Source: Fragilaria radians (taxonomy: Eukaryota; Bacillariophyta; Fragilariophyceae; Fragilariales; Fragilariaceae). Taken from it: DNA of 15,027 bases. Location: positions 38,306 through 53,332 of the forward strand of contig CAAAJI010000288.1 in the NCBI GenBank assembly GCA_900642245.1, written 5' to 3'. Positions 1-9,550 of this stretch are shown piece after piece. Within the stretch, counting starts at the first letter, position 1; each line of letters starts with the position of its first letter. The position numbers were made by a program, and so were the translations under genes. The notes beneath the pieces were generated by a model, which worked only from the letters and a program-made list of their open reading frames with translations, was not told the origin of the DNA and did no database searches.

Positions 1-800
1 ATGCGTGTATTTTTCCAACGGTTGTTTTGCGTGGCTCTGTAGTTTGCACTCTTAAGCAAGAACAGTAATTCAGAATATTTGCTTGCGTTGGAAACATACT
101 GCACAAAATTTTGGATGTCTGGTCACCAGTTTTTTGTCGATGGCAACACGATAAGCACTAGCCCTGAACATAGAAATAACTCTAATGGTCAGCGGATATT
201 AAGTTTTCAAAAAGTAAAATACTATTTGCTGGTTTCAACATAAGATTGATACATTATTGTAGATAAAATGTACCCACTCTGTATCCACCTTGAGGATCAT
301 TCACTCTTACTACAAGTCAATGGGTGCTGTGATTTCTGTCATAATGTATACACAATCAAATGTTTAGCAGATTTTCCAAACGTTTTCCAAACATGATATA
401 TAATCAAGAGAGATGGTTGATCAAGCCATGGAGTTCCAAAAAGTTACACCTATGAATTAGCCTTTTCCATGGATATCAACCAATATTTCAATGGACAACA
501 CAAAAGAAAGACATTTGTTGTCTACTGTAGCAACTACTTGTAAGTGTGATATTCATTGAATATGGCATAGTTTTCTTGCGAAGCGAACACCCCGACGAAA
601 GTTTGCCGAATACAATACAAGGGGGGGGGGGGGAACATAATTTTTCTAAGGTGAATATCAATATCTTACAACTCGAAATCCATTATCAACCAACCTTAAT
701 ATTGCATGACGATTGCACAATTATGATTTTCTGATTCGTTTCGTACATACTACGAAATTTTTCTTCTCAATAATGATGGTATTATATGTTGTTGTACTGA
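1..800. other. Conserved non-coding block upstream of the SET gene
   Basis: No convincing gene is seen here, yet the block is almost unchanged in copy 2 (8586-9375). Differences are small indels: about 13 nt missing near 43, about 11 nt extra near 472-482, and about 20 nt extra near 655-678. The ORFs are short and not preserved between copies, so coding is unlikely. It may contain the promoter and 5' region of the SET gene, or the similarity may only reflect a recent duplication. Confidence 0.5.
621..633 (+). repeat. Poly-G tract (13 G)
   Basis: An uninterrupted run of 13 G sits about 330 bp upstream of the SET gene's inner ATG (967). Copy 2 has 11 G at 9219-9229 with a different 5' flank. 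Such a run can slip during replication and is also a common assembly error. Confidence 0.9.
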
Positions 801-970
801 TATGGTTAGTTTCAATTCCATTTGTGACTGCAGAATCAACATCAGGATTTGTAATAACGAAACCAACAAGAATAACAGCAACAACGAGACATTTCTTTTT
901 TGTACCGTGCAAGACCAAATCAAGTCCAAATGGACGACATGTACACAGTATCATACTGAATTATCCATGA
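773..970 (+). other. Signal-peptide-like leader in another frame from the SET gene
   Basis: Reading from ATG 773 in frame 2 gives MMVLYVVVLIWLVSIPFVTA, a hydrophobic stretch ending in a plausible cleavage site. A Ser/Thr/Lys/Arg-rich segment follows (ESTSGFVITKPTRITATTR), resembling a secretory or plastid bipartite leader. The frame ends at 970, and the SET domain is in frame 1. A link would need a frameshift or an unseen intron; no good splice pair was found. In copy 2 the same leader is broken soon after its ATG. This may be the remnant of the gene's original N-terminus, or chance. Confidence 0.25.
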
Positions 971-1815
971 ATTCAAAACACATTATTTCACCTTTCGACA
1001 CCTCCTTCTCCTCCATGGTGGAAATACCTCCATCTCGAATTGTCGGAGGAGGAAAGGGATTGTTCCTTAAGGGACAACCATCCAAGAATGGTGTCCATCG
1101 AGGTGATATTCTATTGGAAATTCCAAAATCCAATATCCTTTCCGTCGATTGTACCTGGGAGGATGATCCAATTTTGTCAGATGCTTTTTGGTATTTAAGT
1201 CAAGAGGGTGGTGTCGCTGGACGAATGGCATCCTTGGCGGGATATGTTGCACTTTTGCTTTTACTGTTTCAACCACCAAAATCTGATACAACAACAACAA
1301 CTACTACAATGACATTTCAGGATACACCCTATTTTCAATATTCCAATCTGTTGTCACAATTCCCCAAGGATGGGAAGGATTTAGGTCATGTTCTGTGGTG
1401 GTCCAATGAGGAAGTGGGACGATTGTTACAAGAGTCCAACGTTTACAAACAAGTGTTGAATATTCAAAAGGATACTCAATTTGCCATGGATATGGTATGG
1501 CAAGTTCTGAATACCGAAAGGCAACATCATCATCCCTCCTTGACATTGTCATCAACATCATCATCATCTTCCTCACTTCTAAACCTACTGCAATCCAAAA
1601 AGGATGAATGGGATGGTGCCATCCTAATGGCATATGTATCTTTATACTCACGTGGCTTTCAAGATGATGAATGGGATTGTATGAAATTGATACCATGGTT
1701 GGATATGATACAACATACCAGTTGTACTGATAGGATCAATGTGGAACACATGACAACACCTTTGGGGGATATTCAATTACTAGCTTGCTGTGACATATTT
1801 CCAGGAGAAGAGTAA
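802..1815 (+). CDS. SET-domain protein, Rubisco-LSMT/SETD6-like, truncated (likely pseudogene)
   Basis: This 337-aa ORF resembles the SET-domain lysine methyltransferases of the Rubisco LSMT/SETD6/SETD3 class, which move a methyl group from S-adenosylmethionine to a protein lysine. Visible features are the N-terminal SET segment with VGGGKGLFLKG (81-91) and GDILLEIP (101-108), the YFQYSNLLSQFP segment (177-188) with a following WSNEEVGRLLQ, AYVSLYSRGF (277-286), LIPWLDMIQHTS (296-307) in place of the usual 'P-x-x-D-x-x-N-H-S', and DIFPGEE (331-337). A TAA at 1813-1815 stops translation just before the last SET motif. The same frame continues to TGA 1894-1896 and contains YGFVPEE, normally part of the SET core carrying the catalytic tyrosine. 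Copy 2 has TTG (Leu) at this place, so the stop looks like a point mutation. The first 55 residues look non-domain; ATG 967 (residue 56), shared by copy 2, is the better start. Low-complexity inserts are poly-Thr (163-169) and poly-Ser (250-258). An enzyme ending here would probably be inactive. Confidence 0.7.
   Translation: MVSFNSICDCRINIRICNNETNKNNSNNETFLFCTVQDQIKSKWTTCTQYHTELSMNSKHIISPFDTSFSSMVEIPPSRIVGGGKGLFLKGQPSKNGVHRGDILLEIPKSNILSVDCTWEDDPILSDAFWYLSQEGGVAGRMASLAGYVALLLLLFQPPKSDTTTTTTTMTFQDTPYFQYSNLLSQFPKDGKDLGHVLWWSNEEVGRLLQESNVYKQVLNIQKDTQFAMDMVWQVLNTERQHHHPSLTLSSTSSSSSSLLNLLQSKKDEWDGAILMAYVSLYSRGFQDDEWDCMKLIPWLDMIQHTSCTDRINVEHMTTPLGDIQLLACCDIFPGEE
956..963 (+). other. Empty hAT target site (paralogous)
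   Basis: The octamer CTGAATTA occurs once here. In copy 2 the equivalent CTGAACTA occurs twice, directly flanking the hAT element. The single C/T difference separates the two copies. This shows the sequence before insertion and supports the element boundaries. Confidence 0.88.
1288..1311 (+). repeat. ACA/ACT trinucleotide repeat in the SET ORF (poly-Thr)
   Basis: A run of Thr codons (ACA, ACT) interrupts the SET region. In copy 2 (12047-12081) the tract is 15 nt longer, an in-frame expansion of five codons. The difference suggests slippage after duplication. Confidence 0.75.
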
Positions 1816-1896
1816 ATGTTCCAATTTCATCCTACCTTGAAACCTTATGAATATTTTCCTATTTATGGATTTGTACCAGAAGAACTACCCAGTTGA
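1816..1896 (+). pseudogene. Relic of the SET gene 3' end after the premature stop
   Basis: Read in the frame of the SET ORF, the bases after TAA encode 26 residues containing IYGFVPEE, followed by TGA at 1894-1896. YGFV is a conserved element of the LSMT-class SET domain. The C-terminal substrate-binding domain expected in full-length members is not recognisable further on. Copy 2 retains the start of the same segment (12462-12495) before its own stop. Confidence 0.6.
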
Positions 1897-3429
1897 CAAT
1901 CTCTTGTGGAACTCCAAAGTCACATATACTTCCCTCCCTTGCAGCAAAAAATAGGGATGTCTGTCCAAGTTGAATCAATGATAGACTTTCCCTAATGTTT
2001 GTGTTACTACTTAGTTACATTGCAGCTTTCAAATTCAGGAGGCAACTTAGAAGATTCACAAAATGACATTGATTTACTCCTACTGCTTTCACATTCTTCA
2101 ATATGGTGATAATGTAAAATCTTTCCTGGAATTGATTATTTAATGACTCCAGCTTGTTGATATCTGTTGAACGCCTCTTTCATTAACTTTTGATCAAGCA
2201 GTTCAATTAAATGCTACGTATTGCTTCTCTAACTCTAGCCTATTATTTATTTCTATATTTACTTTCCAGGCATTTTAAAATTTATTGTTGACTCTTGGAT
2301 CCTTGCAACTTGATTTGATGCCTTCTAGATGCCAATTTTGGGTAATTGTACGCCTTACAATCAAGTTACCGGTGTGTAAATTGTGTAAGTGATGCCCAAA
2401 GTCACACTTTGGCAATTGTTAATGTATCCTCTAAGTAAATCAGTCATATTCAATACAACAGATGTGGATTATTGTCTACATTTTTTGCCTTTCAAGGCTC
2501 CTATGTCTGGACTAATTGTTTTGGTAGATGATGTCATCTTTTGTAACGGGTACAATATTCAAGGTTTTATGGTCACAATGTCTTTAAAATCCTGAATTGA
2601 TGGTATGCCCATTGCTTGATATTTCTGTCGTGTAAGGTTGGCTTGTTGAATTTGCCTGTTGCTAAGCATCTTCATGTTTTCTTCATTGCTGTTGATTGCA
2701 GTGATTGTAGCGCATATTTATTGTCTTATATGTATGATTATTGTTAAAATTTATGCAGCACAGTACTTCACTCTACTGTCTCACATGATACATATGCAGA
2801 GAATCACGAGTCTGACGTGACTCAAGAATATCGATTGAGACAATATTAAAAAAATAGCACACAATTCTACTCGATGAAGGGTGAATCCTCTAGAGCTGGT
2901 TATGTCTAAACAAATGCTAGAGCATTCCAAAATACTTCAAAGTAAGTTACTTCAGAGTGCCTAGTGTAGAAGTGAGACCAACAAAAAGGGGGTTGCAAAT
3001 AAAAACAGAATAAAGAAGTTGGATGAAAAAAGGGTTTGATCCTGAATCATTTTTTTGAAAAGATTAAGTTTAATGTTGTACGCATGCATCATCACATGCT
3101 GCAAAACATGCAGTATCTTACCACTCTTGTGAGATCTCTAAAAGGTGGGTGTTTTATCAGAAACAAGCTGTGTATAGCAAGGAAAAGGAAGCGGCAATAG
3201 CCCTCATATTTGGACTATGACATCTATCAATTTACTCATCGTGTTCAATAATGGTGCCACAGGAGCCGGGTATACAAGTCAAGGAAACACAATAGTTCAA
3301 GTATCAACACCAGCATTTGTTCAAATATGCTCAAACCACGAAGGCAGCAATTTTGTATAGCCACAAGAATTTAGGGGGACATGGTATTTTGATCCGTACA
3401 AGAATGTATTCCAGTTTGGACATCTGTGC
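1897..3429. other. AT-rich region, no gene identified
   Basis: From the end of the SET relic to the minus-strand candidate gene I see only short unrelated ORFs without recognisable motifs, such as one at 2389-2595 on plus. Similarity to copy 2 ends at about 2001. No RNA gene or mobile element ends were recognised. Confidence 0.5.
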
Positions 3430-4087
3430 TCAACTGTAAAGGAGGAAAGTATTCCCGAAAAATGACTGTGCATTGCCGTTGGCAGTGGAGAATCGGCACA
3501 GGTAGGCACTTGCTTCAAAGGTCGTATAAATACCCGCAGGATGAGCGCAAGTGACTGAAATCAGTCAGCATCTGGGAAATGATGAAATCTCCTTCAACTT
3601 GAAAATAAATAAAATATCTGGAAAAAGTGGAAGAAGCAAGGTTAAGAGCCAATATCTAGGGTTCATTAATTACTGTCGATTACAGTGATTCATCTTAGAG
3701 AACTCCCAGGTTGTAGTACCCACCAATGCTTTGTAATCTAAGGCAGCTGGACAGGGCAAATGGTCGATTTGGAGCAAATTTGTCTTTACACTTTATTTGG
3801 CCTTGACAGTCTTTGCTTATGGAGCATTTTAGGAAATGGCTGAAATACTCAAAGTTCAAGAGCTTTTTGGGATCTACCAAACGTGGAACAAAATGTGCAT
3901 GATGCTGTCGTTGAGATTGGTCAACAACTGTTGAAGTGGAAATTCTATGACTATCCTCATCATTTGGAAGGACATGCACGCCCTTTATGAAAGCAACATG
4001 ATCCATTCCTATGGTTTTGTCAAACTTTGATGCGGGAACTATTAAGATTGCCTGTAAAAGCACTATTAAGACAATCCAAGACGGCAT
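3430..4087 (-). CDS. Possible small secreted protein, one or two exons
   Basis: From ATG 4087 the minus strand encodes an uninterrupted 130-aa ORF ending at 3695. The start MPSWIVLIVLLQAILIVPA looks like a cleaved secretory signal, and the mature part has several Cys. A two-exon reading is also possible. A GTGGGT donor at 3723 and a TTTCAG acceptor ending at 3555 would remove 169 nt and continue for 40 codons to TGA at 3430-3432, adding two more Cys (162 aa in all). Frame is kept across this junction (exon 1 is 364 nt, exon 2 is 125 nt). I recognise no family. The signal-like start is the main support; the splice model is an inference and alternative acceptors exist nearby. Confidence 0.3.
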
Positions 4088-5537
4088 TCAGAAGAAATGA
4101 AAGAACAGCATAGGAGTTTATTCGGGGATATGTGCCAAAACTTCCATGGGCAAGACATCAAAGGTACTAAAACAAACACAATTATCTTGACCATAAACTA
4201 TGTCCATCACCAGAACATACGACAAAACTAAAGCTAACTATACATTTGCATTGCAAGTGTTGTAATCAAGACACTTAGGGTATTCATCATATAATTAGTG
4301 ACTTGAGAAACATTATCCTGATCTTGTTTTCTCCAGGAAATTCAAATACCCCTCAAAATTCAGGAGTCTCATCAATGCCTTATTCAACAATATTTGATTT
4401 AGTTCCGCAAAAGCAAAATTGCATGAATGAAAATGCAAGTTCAGAGCCCCAAAAACAAATGGGCTAAAACTGTGAGTCTGTGTGTTTTAGCATTACGGAA
4501 AGTTTTGACAGAAATATGGATTCATTGCAATATTGTAATGCGTCCATTAAACCATCCTTGCAAAATAACAAATATGTAAAGAAACTTACAATAAATTGAC
4601 CTATCTTTCTTGGTCTCTAATAATATGGATGGCATAAGTTCTATGTTTCGTGAAATTCTCCATATGTCTTTGTTGGCTGGAGAGAGATTAAAAAACACAG
4701 TCAAAACGCAGTACCACCATATTCAAAAGTCTTCTTTTTATGGTTGCTGTCATATTTGGTTATCGTCTCATAATCTGACGCCTGCGTGGTAGAACCCGAA
4801 TAGTCCTTGATATTGTGCTTGAAGTCAGACTTTCCTTTTACGCAATCTGAAACTCAGATGCTCTGCCCACTGTTGACTTTTTGATAGTTCCTTTACTTTC
4901 TTTATTCACGATAACTGCAATATGCTACACAGTGTGGCTCTTCTTAGAACATAGATCCACATGGAAATCTTGTCAAGAGCCGAACGAGCTAATTCTCTTT
5001 GCGCTTTAACTGAAATGTTAATTTCACTACCGTTGACCAAGTCTCCTTCACTTGAAACCAAGTCTTACTATGTTTCAAATAAGGACAAATCAAGGTGTGG
5101 TAAGGGGTGTTGACGCCTAACAATTTGTTGGAAATCGTAAAAAGACTTCTCCTAGGATTTCGTAAGTCATCTGGGAGTTTAACGGACAAATATCACCTAT
5201 GTTAAATATTGGAACGACTGGATGTACGATACGGGCATGGGCCCTATAAGATCAAAACACGCATAACGCCTAAAAAGAAAACACAAATGATCAAGATTTC
5301 TTCACATCTTTGCTTTACTTCCTCATTGCTACCAAGCTAAATCGGTAATATCTTGTTATGAATTGTTCTACAACGACTAAGGTAGGCTGCGTTTAGGATT
5401 CTCTTTCATTGCCAACAGGAATAATACATCTGGTGCTGTATCAATTGTTACATTAGATTCTACGGCCATCAGCATCCTTTTTTTATTACCAATGGCTAAC
5501 CAGTAAATGTACACTCCTTGTCCTTTGAAAGACCAGG
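4088..5537. other. Intergenic region, no gene identified
   Basis: This stretch lies between the minus-strand candidate secreted gene (whose upstream side it forms) and the 3' end of HA unit A. It contains only short overlapping ORFs on both strands (for example 4522-4704 minus, 4610-4792 plus, 4989-5189 minus) with no recognisable motifs. Confidence 0.45.
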
Positions 5538-6142
5538 TCATCCCTTTCGAGGCTCAAAGTCAAAACCAAGTTCTGCTAGTTGCTCAATTCGTTGCATTGT
5601 CATCGTACTTCCTTGCCCATTCACAAACTTACGATATTGATGACGAACGTAGAGTACCCAACCTCCAAGCTTTCTATTGGCAATAAATCTCTGCGGAACT
5701 AGGCAGTGACCATGTTTCGCCTTGAACCGACGCAGTTCCTCGAGATGATGAAGCCATCGATCACTGTAATACTTTGTATATGACTTCGTTTTTGGTGCAA
5801 AATCAAAATCAATATCTTGAAGTTGATAAAGCCTATCAGGTGTAATCAAAGAACTTTTCTTGCCTTTCTGGACAAACTTACATTCATCACCCATCTACCC
5901 AATTTAGGATTCGTTTCGTAATTACGAGGAACCCTACAGTGACCGTATATGCTCATGAATAGACAGAGATCTTTCATATGATCTCTCCATATCTCTGAAG
6001 GAGTTTCGTGTGAATGGAAGCATTGCGGCCTACCTAATTTGAGTGTGTAATTTCTGTAGACAGATCGACAAATCTCTAATCTCTCCAAATCACTAATATG
6101 ATCCCCATTTACTGCTTCATGTCCGATTTCTAAGGTTGGCAT
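5538..6142 (-). pseudogene. HA-domain protein, unit A (one 13-nt deletion)
   Basis: The gene reads from ATG 6142 to TGA 5538-5540 in two overlapping frames (6142-5846, then 5894-5538). It encodes two tandem helicase-associated (HA, PF03457-type) domains. Domain 1 runs from IWRDHMKDLCLF through YGHCRVPRNY to LGRWVMNV. Domain 2 has the classic pattern RWLHHLEELRRFKAKHGHC, LVPQRF, LGGWVLYVRHQY and ends in LAELGFDFEPRKG. HA domains are small helical modules, very numerous in diatoms, often C-terminal to helicases; their role alone is unclear. The reading breaks right after WVMNV near 5879: unit B has 13 more bases there, which restore frame. With them the gene would be 205 codons plus stop, a natural length for two HA domains. 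No helicase domain is present. Confidence 0.75.
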
Positions 6143-6720
6143 TGATGATTTCGCGATTCTAAGGATAGTTGTTTAAATTGTTGAGAATGGTTTCTCAGTG
6201 TTAACGAAGATTGACTAGGAAATAGCTGGGACGTTATTATGTTTTGTTCCCATTCACCTCTACAGGGTATCACCGAAATGACCTCAGAGGCATTTCTTGA
6301 AAATTTCAGCGAATTTCAAGTGATATAACAATAATATTATCACGATTTGCGATATTCTCTTTAGCTCCATAATGACATTTCTCAAAGTACAATTATCCAC
6401 TTTCATTGGTTTTGAAAAAAAGCATACGAACGTATTTTTCTTAGCCAAGCTTTCAATACATTGTTATCGAAATCCTCATATTTAATTGCACATGCTGGCT
6501 CGGCAGTGCAGGTTTGTGTATTGCTGGTATTAACTCTTTAACCTTTTTTGGCCATACACTGACTATAACAGATTGTATCCACGTAAAGCTAACCAGTCTT
6601 ACTTTTAGCCACTCTAACAGTTATGAAATCTTTAAAAGCGATACATTTCTGAAGCTTGGGAAGCATTTCCAGAAACCAGAAGAAAGAGAGAATCATTTCT
6701 TCACCGAACCATTACTAATA
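5781..6720. repeat. Tandem duplication, unit A
   Basis: This direct repeat matches 6869-7846. It covers the 5' two-thirds of the HA gene and several hundred bases of its upstream flank. The coding part is nearly identical, and the upstream part is clearly alignable but more diverged, with many indels. Similarity ends on the right at about 6720 ('atttcttcac'). Confidence 0.82.
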
Positions 6721-6868
6721 GGAATCCCAAATACCGACCATTTTGAAGAAATTGTCGTTTTCAGGGTGCCCTTTAGATATACCTTTAGGATAGATTATGA
6801 CCCCTCTCTCTTTTGTATAAACGCAATACGCCATTACTTGCTATTTGCCTTTTTGTTTGTCTCGATAG
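6721..6868. other. Junction sequence between the two HA units
   Basis: About 150 bp with no match in either unit lie between the upstream flank of unit A and the cut 3' part of unit B. It supplies a chance tail (DKQKGK and stop) to the unit B reading frame. No transposon ends were recognised here. Confidence 0.5.
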
Positions 6869-7256
6869 TTCTTTGTGTATGACTTCGTTTTTGGTGCAAA
6901 ATCAAAATCATTATCGTGAAGTTGATAAAGCCTATCAGGTGTAATCAAAGAACTTTTCTTGCCTTTCTGGACAAACTGATAATGCGATCTTACATTCATC
7001 ACCCATCTACCCAATTTAGGATTCGTTTCGTAATTACGAGGAACCCTACAATAACCGTATATATGCTTATGAATAGACAGAGATCTTTCAGATGATCTCT
7101 CCATATCTCTGAAGGAGTTTTCTTTGAATGGAAGCATTGCGGCCTACCTAATTTGAGTGTGTAATTTCTGTAGACAGATCGACAAATCTCTAATTTCTCC
7201 ACATCACTTATATAATCCCCATTTACTGCTTCACAGCCGATTTTCAAGGTTGACAT
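6841..7256 (-). pseudogene. HA-domain protein, unit B (2-nt insertion, 3' truncated)
   Basis: ATG 7256 begins a protein closely matching unit A (CRSVYRNYTLKLGRPQCFH, TPSEIWRDH). After LCLFISIY the frame is lost: unit B has GTATATATGC at 7057-7066 where unit A has GTATATGC, an extra TA in a dinucleotide repeat. The correct frame resumes in an overlapping ORF (7137-6841) with YGYCRVPRNYETNPKLGRWV, then VRSHYQFVQKGKK, including the bases missing from unit A (6978-6990). Similarity stops at about 6869, before the second HA domain, so only domain 1 remains. The gene could not give a full two-domain product. Confidence 0.75.
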
Positions 7257-7846
7257 TGATCCGCGATTCTAGGGTTGATTAAAAGGCTAAGATTGGTTTG
7301 TCAGCGTTAATGAAGAATGGCTATGTAATAGCTTGGACGCCATTATGTTTTGAACACATTCATCTCTACAGAGTTTTACTGAAATGACCTCAAAGGTATT
7401 TCTTGAAAAATCCAGCGAACTTGAAGTGTAAGAACAATATTATTATCACGATTTGCAAGATGTTGTATGCCTATATGATGACACTTCTCAAAGTTTCATT
7501 TTTCCCTTTCATTGGTTTCGATGAAAAGGCATACATACGTTAGTATTTTTCTTACCAAAATTTTCAATTAGATTTTTTTATCCTCTTATTTAATTGCATA
7601 TGCTAACAAGATTGTATAAGTAGGCAGGATTGGCAATGCAGGTGTGTGTAATATTTTATTAATGCTATTAACTCTCTGGCCTCTTTAGCCCTCCGCTGCC
7701 ATTTCTAGCCCGTAGCCACGTATGTAGTTAACCACTCTTACTTTAAGCCAATCTAATTGTTATAAAAGCTATAAAAGCGATATAATGCTGAAGCTTGAGA
7801 GCATTTCCAGTACCCAGAAGAAAAGGATGAATCATTTCTTCACTGG
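6869..7846. repeat. Tandem duplication, unit B
   Basis: Direct repeat of unit A (5781-6720), in the same orientation and separated from it by about 150 bp. Its upstream flank has stops and indels relative to unit A, including where unit A has a long plus-strand ORF, so that ORF is not conserved. Confidence 0.82.
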
Positions 7847-7850
7847 TTAA

Positions 7851-8585
7851 TGGCTGTGTTTGACCACTATTGAATCGTTATATCAAATAAGGATTTCAGA
7901 AACAGAAGAATAGTTATTCTGGTACCGCACCAAAGAGTGTCCTGCTGTTTCCACTTAATCTGTAGTCTAAAAGAATAGGAAACGTGACAATAACTCAAAT
8001 GTATTTTGCCAATACGCTTGGAGGTGTGAACACTGATGATGTTGGACAATACCAACATGCTTAACATAGAGTTGTGCTACGAAATCCATGTGAATAATTT
8101 TCTTGCTCATCAGGTGAAACGCATATTCCAAGATGTCTTCAAAGTGGCTTAGTCTAACGTTATCGATTGTAGCGAAGCATTCGTGGTAGCCTGGACAAAT
8201 GGTTTAAATCCTTGTTTGGAGTCGTCCAAGCCATACTATGAAATGATGGAATAAAACGCGATAGAGGTCAAGTATCCTGGACATTTCTGCAGCCTTCAGG
8301 ATTGAAATAAAGATCGGGAGTGATATAGATTGTCTACAGAAGGAATAGCAAACGCAATGCCGCGATTTGCAAGAGAAAACAAAGACTCTGGTGGATGTAC
8401 TTGATAGGCTTGGACAAATATACCATGGCTTCACCAATACAAAAGTATACAGATCAGATGTAAGGAAAGCATTCGATGCGCATTAGAAGCCACAAGAAAA
8501 ATGACCCATTTTGTATGTGTATTCATGATGCACTAATCTTTCTTCTTGATGGAGTGTTCAGTATAAGTCATTTGCGGAAGAAAAG
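7851..8585. other. Region without identifiable genes
   Basis: This region lies between HA unit B and the start of the visible match between the SET-locus copies. It has short ORFs on both strands (for example 7867-8067 and 8204-8437, minus) with no motif I recognise. Part of it may belong to the SET-locus duplication, since the matching part of copy 1 would lie outside the window. Confidence 0.45.
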
Positions 8586-9218
8586 ATGCGTGTATTTTTC
8601 CAACGGTTGTTTTGAGTGGCTCTGTAGCTTTTCAACATTTTTTGCACTCTTAAGCAAGAACAGTAATTCAGAATATTTGCTTGCGTTGGAAACATACTGC
8701 ACAAAATTTTGGATGTCTGGTCACCAGTTTTTTGTCGATGGCAACACGATAAGCACTAGCCCTGAACATAGAAATATCTCTATGGTCAGCAGATATTAAG
8801 GTTTCAAAAAGTAAAATACTATTTGCTGGTTTCAACATAAGATTGATAAATTATTGTAGATAAAATGTACCCACTTTGTATCCACCTTGAGGATCATTCA
8901 CTCTTACTACAAGTCAATGGGTGCTGTGATTTCTGTCATAATGTATACACAATCAAATGTTTAGCAGATTTTCCAAACGTTTTCCAAACATGATATATAA
9001 TCAAGAGAGATGGTTGATCAAGCCATGGAGTTCCAGAAAGTTACACCTATGAATTAGCCTGTATATCAACCAATATTTCATGGACAACACAAGAGAAAGA
9101 CATTTGTTGTCTACTGTAGCAACTACTTGTAAGTGTGATATTCATTGAATATGGCATAGTTTTCTTGCGAAGCGAACACCCCGACGAAAGTTTGCCGAAT
9201 ACAACACAAGAATGTATC

Positions 9219-9229
9219 GGGGGGGGGGG
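9219..9229 (+). repeat. Poly-G tract (11 G), copy 2
   Basis: Counterpart of the 13-G run at 621-633. It is shorter and preceded by 'gaatgtatc', which copy 1 lacks. Confidence 0.88.
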
Positions 9230-9529
9230 ACATAATTTTTCTAAGGTGAGAAATCCATTATCAACCAACCTTAATATTGCATGACGATGGCACAATTATG
9301 ATTTTCTGATTCGTTTCGTACATACTACGAATTTTTTCTTCTCAATAATGATGATACTATATGTTGAGTGCTGATATAGTTAGTTTCAATTCCATTTGTG
9401 ACTGCAGAATCAACATCAGGATTTGTAGTAACGAAACCAACAAGAACAACAGCAACAACGAGACATTTCTTTTTTGTACCGTGCAAGACCAAATCAAGTT
9501 CAAATGGACGACATGTACACAGTATCATA

Positions 9530-9537
9530 CTGAACTA
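9530..9537 (+). repeat. Left target site duplication of hAT
   Basis: CTGAACTA directly precedes the element and is repeated exactly at 11711-11718. Eight bases is the standard duplication for hAT transposases. Confidence 0.92.
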
Positions 9538-9550
9538 CATGCCCTCCGAA
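9538..9550 (+). repeat. hAT left terminal inverted repeat
   Basis: CATGCCCTCCGAA; it differs at the third base from the right repeat. The CA start and G-rich complement fit hAT ends. Confidence 0.88.

Larger units (their letters stand above)
1..2001. repeat. Segmental duplication, copy 1 (uninterrupted)
   Basis: This segment matches 8586-9537 plus 11719-12644 in the same orientation, about 8.6 kb downstream. By eye 1-960 and 964-1390 are nearly identical to copy 2, apart from short indels such as 13 nt missing here near 43-44. The match then weakens and ends around 2001 (shared tail 'gactttccctaatgttt'). The unit probably starts upstream of the window, because similarity is already full at base 1. 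It carries a non-coding upstream block, a poly-G tract and the SET-domain gene. Copy 1 has no hAT insertion, so it preserves the empty target site at 956-963. Confidence 0.9.

Noticed and set aside
546..734. Short ORF running through the poly-G tract
   Set aside because: It encodes Gly from the G run and is not kept in copy 2, where the tract length and flank differ.
1546..1577. Trinucleotide run read as a possible CRISPR or satellite array
   Set aside because: It is a simple TCA-type repeat coding for Ser inside the SET ORF, without spacers.
1304..1696. Minus-strand ORF of 130 aa opposite the SET gene
   Set aside because: It is antisense to a clear SET domain and arises from its codon pattern; no motif of its own.
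2389..2595. Plus-strand ORF of 68 aa in the AT-rich region
   Set aside because: No recognisable motif, no conserved partner and no splice signals that extend it.
6514..6882. Plus-strand ORF of 122 aa between the HA units
   Set aside because: Most of it lies in the upstream flank of HA unit A. The matching flank in unit B has stops and indels, so the frame is not conserved, and no motif is visible.
8187..8220. tRNA-like boxes ('tggtagcctgg', 'ggtttaaatcc')
   Set aside because: Both depart from the A and B box consensus at key bases, and no cloverleaf could be formed around them.
8476..8799. Plus-strand ORF of 107 aa at the left edge of copy 2
   Set aside because: In copy 1 a 13-nt difference near base 43 breaks the same frame, and no domain is seen. 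It is most likely chance.
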